A stretch of 14,868 bases of DNA, from contig JAYUSF010000225.1 of assembly GCA_043755815.1 (NCBI GenBank), forward strand, positions 1 through 14,868. Reading direction: 5' to 3'. Positions 14,839 through 14,868 of this stretch are shown piece by piece (position 1 is the first letter of the stretch; each line of letters begins with the position of its first letter). A program made the position numbers and the translations under genes. The DNA is from CAIWAH01 sp043755815. GTDB taxonomy: Bacteria > Verrucomicrobiota > Verrucomicrobiia > Limisphaerales > UBA9464. The notes under the pieces were generated by a model. That model worked only from the letters and a program-made list of their open reading frames with translations. It did not search any database and was not told where the DNA came from.

Positions 14839-14868
14839 ATGAGAATCGCTCCGACACACCGCGCTTTC
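14839..14868 (+). CDS. Possible 5' end of a downstream gene (partial)
   Basis: ATG 14839 opens a frame reading MRIAPTHRAF to the window edge. The distance from the previous gene fits an intergenic leader, but there is no Shine-Dalgarno and only ten codons are visible, so this is a weak call with no assignable product. Confidence 0.22.
   Translation, partial: MRIAPTHRAF

Noticed and set aside
1..14868. Search for CRISPR arrays, tRNA or rRNA genes, transposases, integrases and phage genes
   Set aside because: No regularly spaced repeats, no tRNA-like cloverleaf noticed by eye and no such protein motifs in the translated frames. A covariance-model search could still find a small RNA that I missed.

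Overview
This is a GC-rich window, probably chromosomal, from a Gram-negative-type bacterium. I infer a member of the Verrucomicrobiota or a neighbouring PVC lineage. The reasons are strong G/C bias at third codon positions, mostly weak Shine-Dalgarno sequences, a CotH-like kinase and phosphodiester glycosidases beside a polysaccharide locus, and an intergenic palindrome that translates on both strands to an 'REAPAE..GP..SAGAS' peptide, which I remember as repeat-derived junk in PVC genomes. The placement is inference; no 16S or marker gene is present.

Layout. (1) Positions 1-88 hold the probable last codons of an upstream plus-strand gene. (2) 194-1891 and 2349-4067 are two tandem, gap-free paralogues (565 and 572 aa, about 60% identical by eye). 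Each has one N-terminal membrane helix and a long TPR-like helical domain. The 457-base gap between them carries a palindromic element of about 167 bp with 26-bp imperfect terminal inverted repeats, which looks like a MITE or REP. (3) 9545-4104 (minus strand) is a tightly packed polysaccharide operon. In transcription order it encodes a GT4 glycosyltransferase, a second GT4 glycosyltransferase, a WecA/TagO-family polyprenyl-phosphate sugar-1-phosphate transferase, MoeA (molybdenum cofactor synthesis, an unexpected member) and a WecG/TagA/CpsF glycosyltransferase. Two junctions are 4-base ATGA overlaps. (4) 10323-9679 (minus strand) is a DedA-family membrane protein just upstream of the operon. 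(5) 10443-14698 (plus strand, divergent) is a cell-surface cassette: a lipoprotein and a secreted protein, both with the phosphodiester-glycosidase (NAGPA-type) domain, then a CotH-kinase-like secreted protein that starts one base after the preceding stop. (6) 14699-14868 is mostly non-coding, with a possible gene start at 14839.

How the genes may work together (inference). The WecA-like enzyme loads a sugar-1-phosphate onto undecaprenyl phosphate. The WecG/TagA-like enzyme and the two GT4 enzymes extend it. DedA may help return the carrier lipid to the cytoplasmic face. The exported phosphodiester glycosidases and CotH-like kinase could edit phosphate or sugar-phosphate groups on the exported glycan or on surface proteins. 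The TPR proteins may be assembly scaffolds, but nothing in their sequence proves a link.

I see no tRNA, rRNA, CRISPR array, transposase, integrase or phage gene.
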